Source of the DNA: Cucumis sativus
Taxonomy: Eukaryota; Streptophyta; Magnoliopsida; Cucurbitales; Cucurbitaceae
Direction: 5' to 3'
DNA length: 64,000 nucleotides
Assembly: GCF_000004075.3 (NCBI RefSeq)
Contig: NC_026655.2
Span: forward strand, 26,707,489 to 26,771,488
This document shows positions 35,815 through 50,769 of the stretch, piece after piece. Below the pieces are notes generated by a model, which made no database searches, was not told the DNA's origin, and worked only from the letters and a program-made list of their open reading frames with translations. Positions within the stretch are counted from its first letter, which is position 1. The number at the start of each line of letters is the position of its first letter. The position numbers and the translations under genes are program-made.

Positions 35815-38800
35815 ATGGGTAATGCCAATGGTAGGGAGCAGAGTACTCCCGGAGCACCACCTGCCGGAGGAAGACCTGACGTCGATGAGCAAAGTCCGGC
35901 AATTACTTCGGAAACCAGTGAAACTAGTAACGTTGTTTCTTCAGATTCGATGGGAAATACTCCTCCTCAAAGCCCTGGGAAGTTCCGATCCCCGATCTTG
36001 TTCGCTCCCCAGGTCAATATTTCGTTCTTTTCCCGCTAATCTTTATCTCTTGTGAACTGGGTTTGTGTCAATTTATGTTCTTTTTGCTTTTCATGCTGAT
36101 GTTTTTTGGTTGTTCGTGGGATTTGATTCATTCAATGATACGTCGTTTTGTTATTGGGTTTTATTGTTTGGTTGAGGTTGGGTTTCCCGGGGAATTTCTT
36201 TACTAAGATCGCTGTATTGCAATGGTTGTAAATGGGGAAAGTTCCAGCCAAGATCCACTTAATTGACTACTTGAACTAATATTGACTTCCAGCAATTTTA
36301 AATAATGTTAATTGTTAATTATTATTATTTATTTTTACTTTTGATCATTTTCTTAATGCTGTGCTCTTTGGATATGAATGGCTGAAATGTGGAGATGAAT
36401 GGCTGAAATGTCTGTTGTTGGATTTGACTTCTCTGATCAACTACAGTTTGTATATGAAAAGCTGGGATTTCTCTCTTAATCTCGATCCCCTTTGAACTTT
36501 TGATTAATCTATTAGAGTTGTTTGGTTTTTAGAATCAAGTATGTTGTGGAGCTGAGTGTTTCTTCTTTATCGGTTGAAGGACTGATGGCGTACTCATCGA
36601 TGTAATGGGTGATGAGTAAAAACTTGTAGATCCGGATTTGATCTTACTTAGCAAATATTTTGGCTAGATTGTAAGGTCGAATTTGACTTTCTTGCTGTTT
36701 GAGATGAACCCAATGTGAATTTGTATGATGTTTAGCCTTGGTTATGCCTTTTGAAATGATGGTGGGCATGTGTTACAAGACTTGCAGATTCCAGTGGCTC
36801 CCTTGCAAGGAGGTAATGGTCCAACCCATTACAGTGGAGCCTGGCAGAACGAATTCGAGGGAGCTGTAGATAGTCCTCCAGAGCAAGGAGTCCCGACAAT
36901 CATCACATGGAGCTTTGGAGGCAATAATGTTGCCGTTGAGGGGTCTTGGGATAACTGGGCTTCCAGGTTATTTTTTATCCTTCTCCAGGCTGCTATTGTC
37001 AATCCGTGATTTGTTCAAGCCTCATGCTTCACGACATTAGATCTACTGCATTTTGCATAAATAATGAAATATTATGCTACATTGGTTCTGCAGGAAAACC
37101 CTGCAGAGGACTGGCAAAGATTTTTCGCTACTTATGGTCCTTCCATCTGGAGTATATCATTATAAGTTCATCGTCGATGGTCAACGAAGATATATTCCAG
37201 ATCTTCCTTTCATAGCTGATGAGATGGGCAATGTCTTTAATCTTCTCAATGTTTCTGTAAGTGTGATTCTTCCCTCCATCTGCATTACCATCCAATCAGC
37301 ATGAACTTGATCTTGACTCATTGTTTGTATAAAAAATTTATTCGGCTATGTGTAAAAATAGAAACTATCACATAGGTGCAAAAATACTTGCTTGATTCCA
37401 TGTCGACATATCACTAGAAGGATAAATGCCTGAAGAGATTCCATAGTAGTTCACGGCTTCTCAATTTTATAACTACAACCTTAATAATCCATGATGAATT
37501 GTTCAAAAAAGAACCGATCAAAGATTGTTTAAGCTCATTCATTTTCACACTATTGGTATTACTCTCGTATGTTTGATGTAGAGAGATCATAGTTTTAAAC
37601 CTGGAAAAGGACTAAAGAAAAGAATGAGGATAGCTCTCCACTCCCCAAGTCAGTAAAGTTAGGTAGAAACTCAGAAAGCCAAAACAGCCTTAATGTCTTA
37701 CGTTATGGCAATATAAATTCTAAAATAAAAGAGGAAAAACTGTGGCAGTGTCACCACTAAAAGAGAAAAAGAGAGAACAAAGGAGAGAAACAGCCGCATG
37801 TCTTACAAACCGGTTGGCTGGTCTGAATGATGCCAAAATCTCCTATAACAAATCCTTTTCTTTTCCTTTTTGAACACTTCTGAACACCAACGTAATTAAC
37901 ATAAGATTTTTCTGATAAGGAACGTGATTAAAACAAGTTCTTTGTTTATTTTATTAAAAAAAAGGTTCTTTGTTTATTTAATATCAGAAACGTGATTTAC
38001 TCAAGTGCTTGAGAGTTTTGTCTTCATCCTCTATGTAGCAACTGTAGACATTCAGAAATTATTTCCTTTATCCTGTCATGCTTTTTGAATGTGTTACTTG
38101 TAAATAACTACTCTTGCACCTGTTTGATTCTTTTGGGGAGCTTAGTTTTATCATTTTTGGAGGAAAAGAACAAATTTATATCATCAGGTTGATCAGAAAA
38201 TTATAGGAGAATTGGGAAAGGTGCCTACACAATAGATTATCCTGGCTCTCTTGTTCTTTCTTTTCAATTTGTGCAATGAGACACGTTCATCATGTTTCAC
38301 AATTATTTCATCTTCTTGCTTGCCATGAGCGTGTTAAGATACTACCTTCACGATTTATATAATAATAATGAGATAAGAAGGTTTAAGTAGTAGGTATTAC
38401 AGCATGAGCATTCCCACCGATTCAAGATGGGGATGCTCCCAAGTCTTATACTCGCAACTTAACAAAACAACCAATAACCTGAAATACAACAAAAATTGCT
38501 ACCTAATCACAAACCCCAACTTATTAGCGGGTGAATTTCCTTTGCCCCTTCTAACATAAACATTGGGTATTTGGAGGGGTCCCATAAAGTGTACATTTTG
38601 TCCATTGATTGTTCTATTGAAGTATATTCAAAAGATACAAGGAGAATATCAAAATATGTTGAGTAAAATAGTTATTCATGTGCTCAACCCTAATGAGCAT
38701 TTGAGCTATTAAGGGATATATCTATATATATATATAGAACATGAGCACACATACACATAACACACGTGCGCATAATAGGATAGGAGGCTGTAGTCTTCTC

Positions 38801-39398
38801 ATTCATGGTTCTGGTGTGCATTTATTGCCTGTGTTCATACTACTGTCCATCACCATAACTTGGTAACTCTCTGGAACAAAAAGAAACCATATACTTTTCC
38901 CATGAAATTCTATTGTAATCATTTTGTTATAATTCTGAATGTACACTGAGAATGAGAAGTTTCTTGTCAGCATTGAAGAGAAAGATTCATTACTTCAATT
39001 AACTAGTGTAGTGCTGAAGACAAACTGACTTTATGCGTTTCATCTTCACTTTTCATTTTGGAGTTGTTTCCATTCTGTAGGATAGTGTGCCTGATATTCT
39101 ACAGAGTGTGGCCGAGTTTGAGCCTCCACAATCACCAGAGACAACTTACAGCCAGACATTCCCCACCGAGGAAGACTTCGCCAAGGAGCCAGCAGCCGTA
39201 CCATCGCAGCTCCACCTCACGGTTCTCGGCATGGAGAACGCAGATGAAGCTTCATCCTCAAAACCTCAACACGTTGTGCTTAACCACCTTTTTATAGAGA
39301 AAGGATGGGCTTCTCAGTCTGTGGTTGCTTTGGGACTTACTCATAGGTTCCATTCAAAATATGTCACCGTCGTCCTCTACAAACCGCTCAACAGGTAG
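35815..39398 (+). CDS. KINB1: SnRK1 regulatory beta subunit, KINbeta1 type
   Basis: Beta subunits scaffold the SnRK1 energy-sensing kinase, tying the catalytic alpha to the gamma subunit and setting its location. Exons 35815-36012, 36788-36966, 37094-37256 and 39081-39398 join to 858 nt, 285 residues, close to Arabidopsis AKINbeta1 (283). The start MGNANGRE carries Gly2 and fits N-myristoylation, which would tether the complex to membranes. The 5'-AMP-activated protein kinase glycogen-binding (CBM48-like) domain covers about residues 101-180 ([18 protein letters not shown], then [15 protein letters not shown]). The C-terminal alpha/gamma-binding (ASC) domain covers about 200-285 ([37 protein letters not shown]). 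ATG 35815 is preferred because it puts glycine at position 2. The gene looks intact. Confidence 0.96.
37257..39080 (+). other. SnRK1 beta intron 3 (1.8 kb)
   Basis: Non-coding, with a TA-rich run near 38723-38738. No nested gene or clear transposon is seen. Confidence 0.7.
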
Positions 39399-41445
39399 TT
39401 ATTGTCGATTTTTCTCACTGAACGTTGTAAAGGATCACGAGCTACTACACCCTCCATCGTCTGTGGAGGAATGTTGTTTTATAGAACTGCCTTTTGGCGA
39501 AAGTTTGCTAGCAACAAAATAACTCTTATTCTGATCAATATTTCTTCAATCTGTGAAGAAATGTCTGTTTCATAGAACTGCTTGGCCAAAAAAGTTATAT
39601 TACCTTTTCTCTAATTGTGTCAATAGCTAGTAGGTTTTGATAGATCTAAGTGGGGAAGTCTTGGTCTAAGCCTACGTCTTGCTCAGTTTTAGCATTCTCG
39701 TGTGCTACGTTCGACAAATTATTTTGGTTCCTGATTTTAGATTGGATTATTAAATAATTTTGGTCTTGGATGTTTAATTATCCAAGATCACTCCCAACTT
39801 TGGAATAACTTCCCTTTAGAAAAGAATGGATGTTTGTAGACTTTGAACATCTTAGGTGAGAAATTGATCGAACACTTTACACAATACAAATACAAATGAT
39901 ATCATTTGTAAGTAGGTTTGGCAACAGGCTACAGTCAAGGGCATTCCCATCCTTGCCACTACATAAGGAAATAATCTCAATCCATCTATCCATCACCGAC
40001 ATAATTAATATAAGTTCTCATCCTTTCTCTAAACTTTATGCTCTTTACTTGATATATATATATATATATATATCTTCAAGTCTTCTCTGGATTTTATCTT
40101 TTTTAGATCAATTTCTTTTATGGAAAATCTTTTATTTGCAATTTTTTTATTGTATTAAAGAAAAACAATACTATTTAAACTAGGCTCAAGCCTTCGTATT
40201 TTCTTAGTGAAAAAAAAAAAAGAAACTTTCATGAAAACATGCATAAAATTTAAAACAAAAACACACCCAATGATAAAATTTCACAAAGTAACAATAATTA
40301 CTAAGAGGACTAAAAGGGAAAATGTTTCTTTACATATCATTCTTTTAACTAATATTTTCTATTGTATACAGAATATAACATAATCATAAAATAGAACCTT
40401 GGTCTAAAGAGGGCTGAAGCACATTTATACCATTAACTAACAATTCCTATTGGAATTATCTCGGTTCTTTTATATATATATATATTATATAAAGAGCATA
40501 AAATTAAGGAGACTCAGGTCATATTACATCCGCTAATAAGATTTATTGTCAACCCTATATTTAACTTAATTTCTCTAAACAGTGCTATATAAGAACAAAA
40601 AAAATTATTACCATTCAATTTCCTTTTCTTTTTCGAAGGGTTAACACCTCTATATCGTTTTCACAAATAAATTGTTATTTTAAACGTATTAGATAGAATA
40701 GCCTACTAATACTTAAAACTACTTATCAAGTCTATCAAACTTGTTCTAGTTTCTTTTCCTCTTTTTTCTTTCTCCTTTTAAAAAGCAAGTTTATGAGTGT
40801 TGAAAAATCACTAAAACTTTCATTAAAAAAAAGTTCGAACTTGTTCAAGGTTATATGTTGAAGTTAGATAGGTAAAAAAGGGCACAACACTACTAAAATC
40901 TAGAAGGTTAACTTTGAACGATGAATTTAATTCAAGATAACTCTTCTCTCAACTTTTCTTGTTAAAAGGAAATAATGACACAAGTGGTAAGGTTTTCTAA
41001 ACTCATATATATTTTTATATAATTTAACCTTCAAATGTAACAAAGAACCAACTATATAAAATAATAAACATTATAACGTATTAATAATTGATACATACAT
41101 AAAAATGGTGTGCTTAACATTGGGGAAGGTCCGTACCCACAAAACATTTTCTTCAAATTATTTATCTTATTTAATTTAAGAATGATTTAAAAGAAAAATA
41201 TTTTTGAAAATTTTATTTTCATTTACACATACACGTCTTGATAGAGGTTTATGGTTAAACAATCAAATTCGATTTTCCATTTACTTTAATCACTTGAAAA
41301 TATATTCAAAATACACCCTCCTAAATACATACATACAGTTTGCTCGACTAATCGGTTAGTTTTAAAGGATTAAAAACACATTTCGAGTGTCCTCGTTCCG
41401 AAATAAGAAGAAAAAATTCAGCGAAATCAAGTGAAGAAATATGGA
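39399..41445. other. Tail-to-tail spacer between the SnRK1 beta and calmodulin genes
   Basis: The two genes converge here. The spacer holds their 3' UTRs, a TA dinucleotide run at about 40051-40073, another near 40474-40486, and AT-rich DNA. No gene is seen. Confidence 0.6.
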
Positions 41446-41451
41446 TTTATT
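41446..41451 (-). terminator. Possible poly(A) signal of the calmodulin gene
   Basis: AATAAA on the minus strand, about 490 bases downstream of the calmodulin stop. It is the best-placed canonical hexamer, but plant poly(A) signals are loose. Confidence 0.4.
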
Positions 41452-41938
41452 AAGCAAAGTCAGCAGCGAAAAGAAATAATAACATAGGCATTACAAATTA
41501 CAATACAATGGAAGAAATCTCCATCTCCAGCAGTATTAATAAAACATTCATGAGTGATGTTGAGGAGCCAAAAGGCCAATGGATTCATTGGAAATGTACT
41601 TGAAATTGATATTGCGAAACACAAAAAAGAGAAGAGAAAAGAAAATACCAAATATTGATAATAGAAGGAGGACTCCACTATCTCTAAATCTACTCAAGAA
41701 GAAGAAAAGAGAAGATGAAAAACAGCAAACCAATAACAGAAAATACAGTACCATAAATTATGCAAACAAAGAGAGTAAGATAACAGAAAGAACCAACAAC
41801 TAAAGCTAATAACACCCAAAAGAAAAGAAGGGGTTTCTCCTACAGATAGAATTGCCCCATTAACAAAGGGATCCTCTCTCTCCTTTTTCGGTTTCTTAGC
41901 TTTCGTTGCGTTCTTGTTCGTGTTTGCTTGGTTTTGTC

Positions 41939-43410
<1,472 letters not shown>

Positions 43411-43589
43411 AGTCGGGGGAAGGGAAAAGTAGGAAGGAGAATGGAAAGGGGAGAGGGTTTTGAAAAAGTGGCGATGTGAAAAGAAAAGAAAGAAGAAGAA
43501 GAAAATTTATTTGTGTTTTCTACAAAATGGCGAAGGATGGATAGAAAAAACCGGAGAAAGTGTTAGTGAAAAACAATTGGAATGGGTCG

Positions 43590-43595
43590 CACGTG
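43590..43595. promoter_or_regulatory. G-box CACGTG upstream of calmodulin
   Basis: A perfect palindromic CACGTG about 180 bases upstream of the calmodulin ATG. G-boxes bind bZIP and bHLH factors involved in light and abscisic acid responses. A second copy lies 55 bases further upstream. Confidence 0.6.
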
Positions 43596-43623
43596 TCAGA
43601 TTGGCACGCCGCCGAGAAACTCA

Positions 43624-43629
43624 ACGCGC
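43624..43629. promoter_or_regulatory. CGCG-type (CAMTA) site upstream of calmodulin
   Basis: ACGCGC fits the vCGCGb consensus bound by CAMTA factors, which are themselves calmodulin-binding. It sits between the two G-boxes. One six-base match only. Confidence 0.4.
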
Positions 43630-43644
43630 CAAATTGCCTCCTCA

Positions 43645-43650
43645 CACGTG
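43645..43650. promoter_or_regulatory. Second G-box CACGTG upstream of calmodulin
   Basis: A second perfect CACGTG, 55 bases from the first. Paired G-box/ABRE elements are a common arrangement in stress-responsive plant promoters. Confidence 0.6.
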
Positions 43651-45773
43651 AGGGGTTGTTTTTCTTTTCTTTTTGGTATCTTCCCTGGATAACAATTCTC
43701 ATCAATTTACTACAAATATCTCTCCCCCACCTTCTCTATCAATCTCTAACCTTTCTTACATTAAGTATATTTATATATATATATATATCAAAATACAAAA
43801 TGAAAAATAATCAACAACAATAATTATTGAATGACAAAGTTGTTTCAAGTATTTTTAAAATATACTCAAATTTTATACGGTGTCAATCTTATTTATTAAT
43901 AGATTTTCAGTTAATTTTTATCCATCTCATTTAATGTTGTATTTGATAAGTATGAATATGGAGGAATATTTATTAATTTAAATAATTTGTTTTTATGATT
44001 ACTTTTAAAAATATCCATTGACTTCCGTATTTTATCAATAAATAATATATATTATTTATTTTAAAAATATTTATTGACTTTCCTATTCTATTAATAAATA
44101 ATATGTATATTTATTTATATATACAGTTCACTTATAAAAAATGATAAAATAGATGAACTATTTACCTAAGTATAATGAGTTTTTGTTATATATATTATTT
44201 ATTTATCATCAAAAGTACAATTAAAAAAAATGTTGACACTTTAAGCTTTGGGGATATATACATGTATTTATATATATTTTTTAATTGTATGAAGAAAAAA
44301 AATTAATCAAGATTTAATTATAATTTTTTATCATTAATTTTGAGTTTTGTGTCCGTCTAATAAGTCAAAACATTGTTGGAAGTAGTAAAAAATAATTGAC
44401 TAGTTAGAAGTAAATTTAAACTATATATTTAATAATATCTTAAACTTTAGATTTTGTGTTTAGTATATCGTAAATTTTTAAAAATAATGAAGTGAATAAT
44501 TGAATTTATGTTTGGAAAGTTCATGGATAGACACAATTATGAATTAATAATTGTATATTTGTATTTTATTTTTACTTACTGGAATGAAAAAAATATCACG
44601 TAACTTTTTTATATAAACAAAAAAGGAAAAGAGATAAATAAGAGTGAATGATAAATCACAAGCTTAAATAAAAGTAGATGTCGTGTATTTTATAACCGTT
44701 GCATTAAAATAAGTTTTTTACGCGTAGAAGTTGTGTATTAATAAATTTTAAATTAAATTTATATAAATTGAGAATCATAATTTTCAAGTAATATTTATAA
44801 TTATAGGTAGAAGAATATTTAATTCCTTGACATATTATATACCCATGAATAAAGATGGATTCTATATAATTTTTTTTCTTCAAAAAAGTTGGATTCTATA
44901 TTTTTTTATTTCATGTTGGGGTATATTTCTAGGCATAGAATAAACAAGTGGTTTTATTTACTTCATTTTAATTTAATAAATACTATCTTATAAAAAAAAT
45001 TAAATACATCAATATTCTCTTGGAAATCACTAGTTTGGAGGAATATCATAGAAATTGGAATTTTTTGTATTATTATTAAAAAGTTACAAGTTTCATTGGT
45101 AAATCAACCCAATTAAATTATAAAACAAACTATTTAAGAAAACTTTAATTTTGTTTATAACTCCTCCTCACACTCTTAAATGCTTTTTTTTTATTTTTAA
45201 AATATGAAAAAAAAAAAAAAAAGCTCATAACACATTTTTTATATGGTAAATTTGACAAATATGACAATAATTTAATGATAATTTGCTTTTAAAATTTGTT
45301 ATTTTTACAATTTAAAAAATGTAAGTGACATGAGCTCCATTATCATTAATTTTTTTAACATTTTAATCAAAAGAATTTAAAGAAAAAACCTATACTAATA
45401 ATTTTAATTTTCAATTTAAGATGGAAAACTATTGATATATTGGGTTAAAAAAAACCCCTCAATTTCAAAAGTTTTGAAAAATGTTAAAAGATAGAATATT
45501 GTTATATGGATAGAAAGGATTTATACTTGATTTATATTAAATTTTATTGATTTTTTATAAAAAAAATATTAAAATGTAAACAAACAAAAATCTCGATCAA
45601 CTTCATGTCAAAGAATCTTTGAACACATATTCAATAAGTACAATTTTAAATGATAAAACTGTAAAAATATTTACAAAATATTACGATCTATCTAAAATAA
45701 ACTGCGATAAAATACTATATATGTCTATATTGTGTCGGGATGGATAGAGATAACAATTTATTGTGAGATATTT

Positions 45774-45804
<31 letters not shown>

Positions 45805-46228
45805 TTTTTAAATAATTTGATTTGTTTTACAAATTCAACACTTTTCTTCCTCAAATATAGATTAAAGAATTATATTATTTTACACAATTTTATTTAAAGA
45901 TTTAATAAAAATAAATAAATAATAAACCATCATATGCCAAGGCATATCCATTCTCTTGATGTTGAAATTTAGAATAAAAAAACATTTTTAAAAAACTAGT
46001 TTTATCCAAATTTTAGTTATTTATATCTATATTTTTCTGAATAACTAAAAACAAATTAAATAAAATTAATTTGTCTTGAGTCAAATTTTGAAAATTTTAA
46101 GAACTTATTAGTTTAATAAATAGAAAAAAAACTATTTATAAAATAATAATAAAATTAATCTATTTTTGTATATTTCGTAAATAATTTCATGTTCTATTCA
46201 ATAATTTGTGGTAGAATACTATCAATTT

Positions 46229-46335
46229 TTTTAATCTTAATTAACAATTATAAATTAATGTATAATATTAATTAATTTAATTTTTTTAATCTTAATTAAC
46301 AATTATAAATTAATGTATGATATTAATTAATTTAT
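46229..46335. repeat. 55-bp tandem duplication
   Basis: The phrase TTAATCTTAATTAACAATTA occurs at 46231 and 46286, followed by the same 30 or so bases with one visible change. Two copies, period 55 bp. Confidence 0.85.
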
Positions 46336-48230
46336 AAATGTTTTTTTTTAAGGGCACTTTAAAGAGAGATTATTATTTATAACAAAAGAAAAACAGATTA
46401 TTAAAAAGGATGTTAAAGGGATAATTTGAACATCTTACCAAATATAAAATATAAAGGAAGTTATTATTTTAAATGATAAAATTGTTTTAAAAGATATTTA
46501 TAAATATATAATAAAATTTTACTGTCAATCAATGTTTATCACGGATATACAATGACATTTTACTATATTTGTAAATATTTAAATTTAAAAAGAGAACTAT
46601 TTTAAATGACAAAAATTCGTGATAAACATATACAATAGTCTATATTGATCTATCGTGGTCAATCGCAAATAGACCGAATATTTTGAAAATATTATAGTTA
46701 ATTTTGTTATATTTAAAATTAGCTTTTTCTACCCAACTTTCAAACATACACCGTAAAGTCTTTGTATATTTTAAAAAGTAATAAACAATGACTTTTAATA
46801 ATGTGGTCGTCCCTTGAAAATATAGTGAAATATAATGAATAAATAGTCTAGGAATCTATGACAAAATCTTACATATATAAAATGATATGATCTAAAGCTT
46901 AGTTTAAAAACAATCTTGTAATTCAAACTTTATATATTTTATTATAAAGTTTGAAATTTACTCATAACAAGAAGCTTTAAAATGGACCCATAGGCCTTTA
47001 CTTTATTTATTTTCCTTTTTTCCTATGCAATTAAAGAAACAAAGGCATGTGTATTTTTGTCTATGATGCATTGTGTCATGATTTTTCTATATGTATGTGT
47101 GTTGGAATTGTCATTGTACACCAATAGGAAACATCTAGAAAAAGTTCCACTCAAACAATGTTATGATGGGTATGACTTTTAGAATAGTAATATGATCGTT
47201 TATTCAACAATCTAAAGATATTATTCAAATTCATGACTTTCACTTTTAAGTCGTTTTTTTTTTTTTTCCAGTTTTATAAGAAATATTGAAAACAACCTAA
47301 AGAATTCACAAAAGGGTGGTTGGTTTATCACTAAGTTTAAGATGTGTGGTTGCATAGTAACTCTCACTTTGCAATTTTGTTTTATATCTCTGTCTATACA
47401 AATTTGCTATATAAAAGTGACGGTTCGTTTTCATACAAAATTTAAGTCTTTCCAATCATGTTTATATATATATATATATAAATAAAAGATGTAAATGAAA
47501 TGGTTTTACAAAGTTTAAACTTAATTTATGTTTCAACAAATTTATAAGTTTTTTGTTAAGTTTAAAAGTATGGTAAAAGGAACACGAAAAAACGTATAAA
47601 AATAAATGATCATTGAACTAAAATGAAGCTATTTTAACGAACATATGATTAGACTAAAAATGCACATCACCACAATCCCACATCTCGATGTTTACACTCA
47701 AACATCTTTTACTATGCAATCATTCAACTAACTACGTAACTCTTGTGTATGATTTTATTACAATCTTATTTTTGTTAATATAACTTTGATTCAACTAAAT
47801 AACCACTCATCATTCATTATATTTTCTTTTTCTTGTTATGAACGATACTTGTAAATTGAACAAAATATTCTATAAAAATTAAAAAACCGAACAAAATATT
47901 AAAATTAAAACCTTACAAAATCTTAGAACATTGTGTTTTTGTAACAGAAGAGCAAAATAATTATTTTATTTCCTAAATAGATAAAAGAAAAAAAAACAAT
48001 GAACATGTGAAAATATTTACAAAATATAGTAGAATTTAAAATTATATCGCTATGTTTTTAAATATATATATATATATAATAAATAAAGAGTTTCTTAAAA
48101 AATATAACATACCGTAAAATATTTACAACTGTATAAAACAATTATGAAAACGGAAAAGTCTCACAAGCCCACAATGAAAATACAGAAAATGTTCCATTCA
48201 TCATGTGATTAATTGACTTCATGCGCACAA

Positions 48231-48625
48231 GTAATTTTCCTCTAAACGATAGTGTATTACAGTCTAAAATGATCTACTATCACATTTAGGTCATGATACT
48301 TGTAATTTTTTAACAATAGAAAAATAATAATTTTCTTTTAAACGATCGTGTACTACAATCTAAACGAATGATCTATTATCACATTTAGGTCATGATACTT
48401 GTAATTTTTTAATGATGGAGAAAGAATAATCTTATTCTAAACGATCGTGTATTACCATCTAAACGAATTATCTACTATCAAATTTAGGTCATGATACTTG
48501 TAATTTTTTAACGACGAGGAAATAATAATATTTTTCTAAACAATTGTGTGCTATCGTCTAAACGAATGATCTACCATCACATTTAGGTCATAATACATGA
48601 TCGTATAATTATTTTTAACGATGGA
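48231..48625. repeat. Minisatellite, four copies of a 99-bp unit
   Basis: The landmark TTTAGGTCATGATACTTGTA or its variant recurs with GGTCAT at 48289, 48388, 48487 and 48586, exactly 99 bases apart each time. Each unit also holds TCTAAACGATCGTGT or a variant. Copies differ by point changes but keep the period without indels. Confidence 0.9.
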
Positions 48626-49020
48626 CAAAATTTCAAATTTAAACAATTGTATTGACTATGGGAAACGATCGTCATGTCAAAATAATATTTAAATGATATT
48701 AATATTATTAAAATATGAAATTTAAACGAAAGAATAAATCCTTTATATGAAAAAGGAGAGAAAGAAATCTAAAAATGAATAAATGACACCGAACAAACGA
48801 AAAAAAAATGACGAAAAGATAAATGTGAAAATTATAAAAATATTTTTCTTCGATATTGTTATTCTTTTTTATTACTATCGTAAATATTTTGAGTTTTGGT
48901 TAAACTTTTTTTTTAGTTTTGGTAAATTTTCCTATTATTAAATGGGACGAAATAATCGGAAGAACTGAATTTTACAGAATTATAAGTTTTTAACAATTTG
49001 GGTGAATCAGTCAATCGGAA

Positions 49021-50738
49021 AACTGCCTCTGGGACCCCACGGAGCAAAATTTTGTTGCTCAGGGTCCTCTCGTTCTCTCTCTCTCTCCGCTCTTGATCCA
49101 AATCTTCATTCACTGTTCTTGTTTCTCCTTCTTCCCCAACCCTCCCACTTCCCCTACTTCAGCTTCGGTACGTCTTTCTTCACTTCAATTTTAAATCAGG
49201 GTTCCATTTTTCAATTTCTGCTTCTTTCTAATTTTGTTTTGATACCGTATTCATATACTTCTTGTTAATTTTATATCTGTCGTAATTCTGCTTAATTTCC
49301 ATGTTTTTTCCTAGTCTTTTCTTGTAATTCTTTCGACAAATCTCAATCTGACGAGGGTTTGAACGCCTCGTTTGAGTGATGATTCTGTAACGAGGGAAAT
49401 CTTCCTCTCGGTTATAGGAGACAACTCAAAAATAAATTCGGATTAGGTTGGGTCTCAATTCAATATATGTATTTTTGGGTTGATCCAATCCGACTCGAAT
49501 TTCATATGTATTAATAAAACATTATGTATGCATTTCTTTTAGAATGGATGAATTTTTAATGTCTTTTTTAGAAATGTTTTCTTTTGTTTAAGTTTACAAT
49601 AGATATCATGGATATTTGAGCATTTAAGTTTTATAAGATTTTAGTTTAAATTCATGTATTTTAGATTAATAAGAAAAAAAAAAAAAAAAAAGACCCAACA
49701 ACCCAACCTGAATTTTGAGGGTTGGATTGGAGAGAAGACCCTGTTGGAACTGGGAGTCTTTTGAATTGCCAACTCAACCAACATGAATTTTCGGGTTGGT
49801 CCAAAGATTTCCCACAACTCAACCTAAGTACTACCTAAACTGTCTCCTTCGCTTGTGAGAGATAAAGTATGTGGGGATTGTACAGATGATACATCAAGAA
49901 GTTTGTCAGAAGAATTGGGGACAGTGATTGTACTCGTATTAATTCCTGGCTATCAAGTTGAAATCATGGGGTTATTAGGCTATTCAAGTTTAGTTGTGTT
50001 TATATAAGCCACATGAATGTGTTTGGGATTTTTCATTTTTTATTATTTATATTACATTTTTAGTCTATATGTTTCCATTTTTGTTCATAGTTTTCTTTTA
50101 TTTATCAAGGCTTACCCAAGAGTCTTACCAATAATCAAATGTCACATATCCAATCTAGTAAGATGTATTTTTCAACCATAATTGTACTTAAAATCTGACC
50201 CTGTTAAGACATAAAGTCAATAGAATATTCTTTGCAATTATGTATTTATTTACCTTGATCTGACTTTTGCCAATATGGCATGATTTGGATTATTTTCCGT
50301 ATGTAATAGTTCTCAATAGTACTATTCTAGTTCATTATAAAAACCATTTTCTTCTCTTGGCAGATGCACAAGCCGAGAGAACGTTATTAAAACCAACCCC
50401 TTACTGTAAACCTTTTCTGACCCCAACGGGTGTTCTTCAGTTAATATGATCTACAGTATGCTACAAGGGAGTTGGGTTATCTTTTACTACATTGGGGGAT
50501 TTTTAGTACCCTCTAATTAAACAAACATTTTTTGAAGTACACAGAATCAAAACGATATATAGGTGAAAATATAGAGAAGAGTACAATGGAATTAAATCTG
50601 CTTTTCTCTTGAATTGTGATTGTCCATTATCCAATCGAGGAGTATATTCCTAGATTCCTTTGCAGACTAATTTGATGTGGCTTGCTTGGCTGGGCTAAAG
50701 TTTATACAACATCAATTCTTTTTTAGATTACGGGTTTA

Positions 50739-50769
<31 letters not shown>

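Larger units (their letters stand above)
43651..49020. other. AT-rich gene-free spacer (5.4 kb)
   Basis: No gene is supported. It is extremely AT-rich, with AT dinucleotide runs at 43773-43788, 45779-45804 and 47465-47480. Tandem duplications are listed separately. Stretches at about 45640-45830 and 46430-46740 share phrases such as TTTACTATATTTGTAAATATTT and CTATATTGATCTATCG with other places in the window, suggesting a family of short AT-rich repeats. Confidence 0.6.

Noticed and set aside
39896..40183. 95-codon plus-strand ORF after the SnRK1 beta gene
   Set aside because: It runs through a TA microsatellite and has no family motif or splice context.
48231..48625. CRISPR-like regular array
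   Set aside because: Spacing is regular, but the whole 99-bp unit repeats with no unique spacers, and the DNA is plant nuclear. It is a minisatellite.
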